From NCBI GenBank assembly GCA_015060685.1, contig SUXZ01000006.1:1-64000 (forward strand): a stretch of 64,000 bases of DNA. The letters are read 5' to 3'. Position 1 is the first letter of the stretch, and every line of letters begins with the position of its first letter. A program made the translations under genes and the position numbers. Below, piece after piece: positions 60,696 through 64,000 of the stretch. Under the pieces are notes generated by a model, which was not told where the DNA came from, ran no database searches, and saw nothing but the letters and a program-made list of their open reading frames with translations. Source of the DNA: Mediterranea massiliensis. Its GTDB lineage: Bacteria > Bacteroidota > Bacteroidia > Bacteroidales > Bacteroidaceae.

Positions 60696-62150
60696 ATGAA
60701 ATTAAATGAACTGCTAAAAGCCATCCAACCTATTCAGGTTATCGGCAACCAAGAAGTAGAGATTAAAGAGGTTAATATTGACTCTCGACAAGTGCGCGAG
60801 GGTGACCTTTTCATGGCTATGCGCGGCACACAAACCGACGGACATGCCTATATAGCATCGGCTATCGAAAAGGGTGCTGTTGCCGTGTTGTGCGAAGACC
60901 TACCCGAGCAACTGAACGATGGGGTAACCTACATCCAAGTAAAGGAGAGTGAAGATGCCGTAGGAAAATTGGCTACCGCTTTCTATGGAGACCCTACATC
61001 GAAAATGAAGTTAGTAGGTGTAACCGGAACAAATGGAAAGACCACCATTGCCACCTTATTATATAATACATTCCGCTACTTCGGATACAAGGTAGGATTG
61101 GTTTCTACCGTATGCAACTACATCGACGACGAAGCGGTACCTACCGAACACACTACCCCCGACCCCATTACATTGAACCGTCTGTTAGGAAAGATGGCAG
61201 ATAGCGGATGCAAATATGCATTCATGGAGGTTAGCTCACACTCTATCGACCAAAAGCGAATCAGTGGATTGAAGTTCGCCGGAGGTATCTTTACCAACCT
61301 GACGCGCGACCACCTGGATTATCATAAAACCGTAGACAACTACTTGCGGGCCAAGAAGAAATTCTTCGACGATATGCCAAAAGATGCCTTCTGTTTGACA
61401 AACTTGGACGACAAGAACGGTATGGTAATGGTGCAAAACACCCGCGCCAAGGTATGCACTTACTCGCTACGCAGTTTGAGCGATTTCAAAGGCAAACTGC
61501 TCGAAAGCCACTTCGAAGGCATGATTCTTGAGTTCAACAATCGCGAATTGTCTGTTCAATTCATCGGTAAATTCAATGCTTCCAATCTGTTAGCCGTATT
61601 TGGAGCAGCTGTATTGTTAGGCAAGAAGGAAGAGGATGTACTTGTCGCTTTGAGCACACTGAAACCGGTATCGGGCCGTTTCGAAACCGTCCGCTCTCCT
61701 CAAGGATTTACCGCTATCGTGGATTATGCACACACACCCGATGCGCTTGTCAACGTACTGAACGCTATTCATGGTGTAGTTGAAGGCAAGGGACAAATCA
61801 TTACCGTATGTGGTGCCGGAGGTAATCGCGACAAAGGTAAACGACCTTTGATGGCGAAAGAGGCAGCTAAGCTTAGCGATCGTGTTATCATTACAAGCGA
61901 CAATCCACGCTTTGAAGAGCCGCAAGAGATTATCAACGATATGCTTGCCGGACTCGACAAAGAGGACATGCGGAAAACACTCAGCATCGTTGACCGACGA
62001 GAAGCCATCAAAACAGCTTGCATGCTTGCACAACCTGGCGATGTAATTTTAGTAGCAGGAAAAGGACACGAAAATTACCAAGACGTAAAGGGTGTGAAGC
62101 ATCACTTTGATGATAAAGAGGTACTTAGTGAATTCATAATTATAAATTAA
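60696..62150 (+). CDS. murE: UDP-N-acetylmuramoyl-L-alanyl-D-glutamate--2,6-diaminopimelate ligase
   Basis: Adds meso-diaminopimelate to UDP-MurNAc-L-Ala-D-Glu. The ATP loop GTNGKTT is near residues 110-116, the catalytic lysine region is RAKKKFFD, and the DNPR motif at 402-405 ([10 protein letters not shown]) marks meso-DAP specificity rather than L-lysine. Length 484 is normal. This agrees with a diaminopimelate-type cell wall supplied by the asd pathway. Fifth gene of the dcw cluster. Confidence 0.95.
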   Translation: MKLNELLKAIQPIQVIGNQEVEIKEVNIDSRQVREGDLFMAMRGTQTDGHAYIASAIEKGAVAVLCEDLPEQLNDGVTYIQVKESEDAVGKLATAFYGDPTSKMKLVGVTGTNGKTTIATLLYNTFRYFGYKVGLVSTVCNYIDDEAVPTEHTTPDPITLNRLLGKMADSGCKYAFMEVSSHSIDQKRISGLKFAGGIFTNLTRDHLDYHKTVDNYLRAKKKFFDDMPKDAFCLTNLDDKNGMVMVQNTRAKVCTYSLRSLSDFKGKLLESHFEGMILEFNNRELSVQFIGKFNASNLLAVFGAAVLLGKKEEDVLVALSTLKPVSGRFETVRSPQGFTAIVDYAHTPDALVNVLNAIHGVVEGKGQIITVCGAGGNRDKGKRPLMAKEAAKLSDRVIITSDNPRFEEPQEIINDMLAGLDKEDMRKTLSIVDRREAIKTACMLAQPGDVILVAGKGHENYQDVKGVKHHFDDKEVLSEFIIIN

Positions 62151-62159
62151 TAATTAAAA

Positions 62160-63428
62160 ATGCTATACGAACTATTTAAATGGCTTGATAAATTTGATGT
62201 ACCCGGTGCCGGTGTATTTGGATATACCTCTTTCCGCGCACTGATGGCTATCATTTTAGCTTTGCTCATCTCCACTATTTGGGGTGACAGGTTCATCAAC
62301 CTGCTGAAACGCAAACAGATTACAGAAACACAACGCGATGCAAAAACCGATCCGTTTGGTGTAAACAAAGTTGGTGTACCTAGTATGGGTGGTATAATTA
62401 TCATCTTTGCTACGCTAATTCCCTGCCTGCTATTGGGTAAACTACACAACATCTACATGATTCTGATGCTGATTACAACCGTATGGCTGGGTTCGTTAGG
62501 ATTTGCCGATGACTATATCAAGATATTTAAGAAGGATAAAGAGGGACTTCATGGCAAGTTCAAGATTATTGGTCAGGTGGGATTAGGATTGATTGTGGGC
62601 CTGACGCTATACCTGAGCCCACAAGTGGTTATCCGCGAGAATATTGAAGTACAAACACCAAACGGACAAACCGAAGTGGTGCATGCCGCCAAAGAGATTA
62701 AGGCAACGCAAACTACTATTCCATTCTTCAAAAGTAACAACCTTGACTATGCCGACATCGTTGGATTTATGGGCGAACATGCTCAGACGGCAGGTTGGGT
62801 GCTGTTTGTACTGGTGACCATCTTCGTAGTAACAGCAGTGAGTAATGGTGCAAACCTGAATGACGGGATGGATGGTATGGCAGCCGGCAATTCGGCCATC
62901 ATCGGGTTGACCCTGGGTATATTGGCCTACGTATCGAGTCATATCAATTATGCGGGATACCTGAACATCATGTACATTCCCGGTTGCGAAGAATTGGTAA
63001 TCTTTGCATGTGCCTTCATCGGTGCGCTGATAGGTTTCTTGTGGTACAATGCATATCCGGCACAGGTATTTATGGGCGATACGGGTAGCCTGACCATTGG
63101 CGGTATCATTGCCGTATTTGCCATCATCATCCACAAGGAGTTGCTGATACCTATTCTGTGTGGCGTATTCCTGGTAGAGAATCTTTCGGTAATAATGCAA
63201 CGGGTGTACTACAAAATGGGTAAGCGAAAAGGAGTGAAGCAACGCGTCTTTAAACGTGCACCTATTCACGACCATTTCCGCACTTCGATGAGCATTGTCG
63301 AAGAGGGATGTTCGGTGGTATTTACCAAACCCGATAAATTGTTCCATGAATCAAAGATTACCGTCCGTTTTTGGATTGTAACCATCATTCTGGCGGCAAT
63401 AACCATTATAACATTGAAAATAAGATAA
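62160..63428 (+). CDS. mraY: Phospho-N-acetylmuramoyl-pentapeptide-transferase
   Basis: Integral membrane enzyme making lipid I from UDP-MurNAc-pentapeptide and undecaprenyl phosphate. About 10 helices; conserved aspartates are seen in LGFADDYIKIFKKDKEGLHGKFK (substrate/Mg2+) and NDGMDGMAAGNS, and the histidine loop is KRAPIHDHF. At 422 residues it is longer than E. coli MraY (360) because of a roughly 60-residue insert (about 155-205, IEVQTPNGQTEVVHAAKEIKATQTT...), which is usual in Bacteroidetes. It follows murE by 9 bp. Confidence 0.95.
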   Translation: MLYELFKWLDKFDVPGAGVFGYTSFRALMAIILALLISTIWGDRFINLLKRKQITETQRDAKTDPFGVNKVGVPSMGGIIIIFATLIPCLLLGKLHNIYMILMLITTVWLGSLGFADDYIKIFKKDKEGLHGKFKIIGQVGLGLIVGLTLYLSPQVVIRENIEVQTPNGQTEVVHAAKEIKATQTTIPFFKSNNLDYADIVGFMGEHAQTAGWVLFVLVTIFVVTAVSNGANLNDGMDGMAAGNSAIIGLTLGILAYVSSHINYAGYLNIMYIPGCEELVIFACAFIGALIGFLWYNAYPAQVFMGDTGSLTIGGIIAVFAIIIHKELLIPILCGVFLVENLSVIMQRVYYKMGKRKGVKQRVFKRAPIHDHFRTSMSIVEEGCSVVFTKPDKLFHESKITVRFWIVTIILAAITIITLKIR

Positions 63429-63429
63429 T

Positions 63430-64000
63430 ATGAAGATAGCAGTATTGGGTGCCGGTGAGAGCGGCGCAGGAGCAGCAGTTTTAGCTAAAGTAAAAGGGAT
63501 GGAGGTGTTTGTATCAGACATGTCGGCCATCAAGGATAACTATAAAGAGTTACTGGAGAGTTACAATATAGCTTGGGAAGAAGGCAAACATACCGAATCG
63601 CTGATATTGGATGCAGATGAGGTAATCAAAAGTCCTGGCATACCCAATGAAGCACCTTTGGTGCAGAAACTGATGGCACAGGGAACACCCATCATCTCGG
63701 AAATCGAGTTTGCCGGACGATATACCGACGCCAAGATGATTTGCATTACCGGATCGAACGGTAAGACTACCACCACCTCACTCATCTACCACATCTTCAA
63801 GAGTGCCGGACTGAACGTGGGATTGGCCGGAAACATCGGAAAGAGCCTTGCGCTGCAGGTGGCCACCGAAAAGCACGATTACTACGTCATCGAACTCAGC
63901 TCGTTCCAACTGGACAATATGTACGATTTCCGCGCAAACATTGCCATCCTGATGAACATCACGCCCGACCACCTGGACCGCTACGACCACAGCATGCAGA
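63430..64000 (+). CDS. murD: UDP-N-acetylmuramoylalanine--D-glutamate ligase (3' end outside window)
   Basis: Adds D-glutamate to UDP-MurNAc-L-Ala. The start ATG at 63430 is one base after the mraY stop. The visible 190 residues include the N-terminal Rossmann-like MKIAVLGAGESGAGAAVLA, the KSPGIP motif, and the ATP loop GSNGKTTTT starting at Gly108. A full MurD has about 440-450 residues, so over half is missing because the window ends, not because of damage. Seventh gene of the dcw cluster. Confidence 0.93.
   Translation, partial: MKIAVLGAGESGAGAAVLAKVKGMEVFVSDMSAIKDNYKELLESYNIAWEEGKHTESLILDADEVIKSPGIPNEAPLVQKLMAQGTPIISEIEFAGRYTDAKMICITGSNGKTTTTSLIYHIFKSAGLNVGLAGNIGKSLALQVATEKHDYYVIELSSFQLDNMYDFRANIAILMNITPDHLDRYDHSMQ

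Overview
The window is a stretch of a Bacteroidaceae chromosome (Bacteroides or Phocaeicola type). Pointers are the Bacteroidetes promoter form TTTG-N19..22-TAnnTTTG upstream of many genes, lipoproteins beginning with short Cys-ending signal peptides, families largely confined to Bacteroidetes (DUF4836, DUF4827, DUF4292, DUF3316, DUF4878, DUF4922), a glycine-lipid glsA/glsB pair, and a tRNA without an encoded CCA. Genus and species cannot be fixed from the sequence alone. No prophage, transposase, CRISPR array or rRNA was seen; most of the window is core genome.

Layout. 0.2-9.2 kb (minus): a GH43-CBM6 lipoprotein, a small histidine phosphatase, then a tight folP-cdaA-tldD-pmbA-GH127 run. 9.3-14.1 kb (plus): murF, a DUF4836 lipoprotein and an ABC cassette, followed by vanZ-like, an NSS transporter and a HhH protein. 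16.8-20.3 kb (minus): lolD-like, tcdA and a Kef-type antiporter. 20.4-23.5 kb (plus): asd, an AT-rich membrane-protein/XRE-regulator pair, a DUF4878 lipoprotein and a YiiX-like papain-fold lipoprotein. 23.6-32.2 kb (plus): a six-gene operon with its own promoter, namZ - SSS symporter - GT2 - DUF4922/SpoIID fusion - AmpG-type MFS - BadF-type kinase, which reads as a peptidoglycan-fragment salvage system and is the most interesting locus here. 32.2-42.7 kb: DUF4827, glyS, two tiny genes, parC, DUF3316, an S41 peptidase, tRNA-Leu(TAG), comF-like, a CYTH protein with a tiny membrane protein, and an in-frame prfB. 42.8-56.3 kb: acyl-CoA ligase, argE-like, the dut-TPR-DUF4292-envC run, dgt, glsA-glsB, an ECF sigma factor and a GH3 glycosidase. 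56.7-64 kb (plus): the dcw cluster mraZ-rsmH-ftsL-ftsI-murE-mraY-murD, cut off by the window end.

Cell-wall themes recur: precursor synthesis (murF, murE, mraY, murD), septal synthesis (ftsI, ftsL), hydrolase activation (EnvC) and fragment salvage (NamZ operon). Carbohydrate-active enzymes (GH43, GH127, GH3) fit a plant-glycan-degrading gut anaerobe.

Between the genes there is unexplained structure: a 32-bp perfect inverted repeat enclosing 139 bp, a paired TTAAGGG element found in two intergenic regions and again inside the coding sequence at the DUF4922/SpoIID junction, a matching pair of hairpins downstream of the two intergenic copies, a three-copy 21-bp-period palindrome, and a 10-bp-period MraZ-type operator within the dcw promoter.
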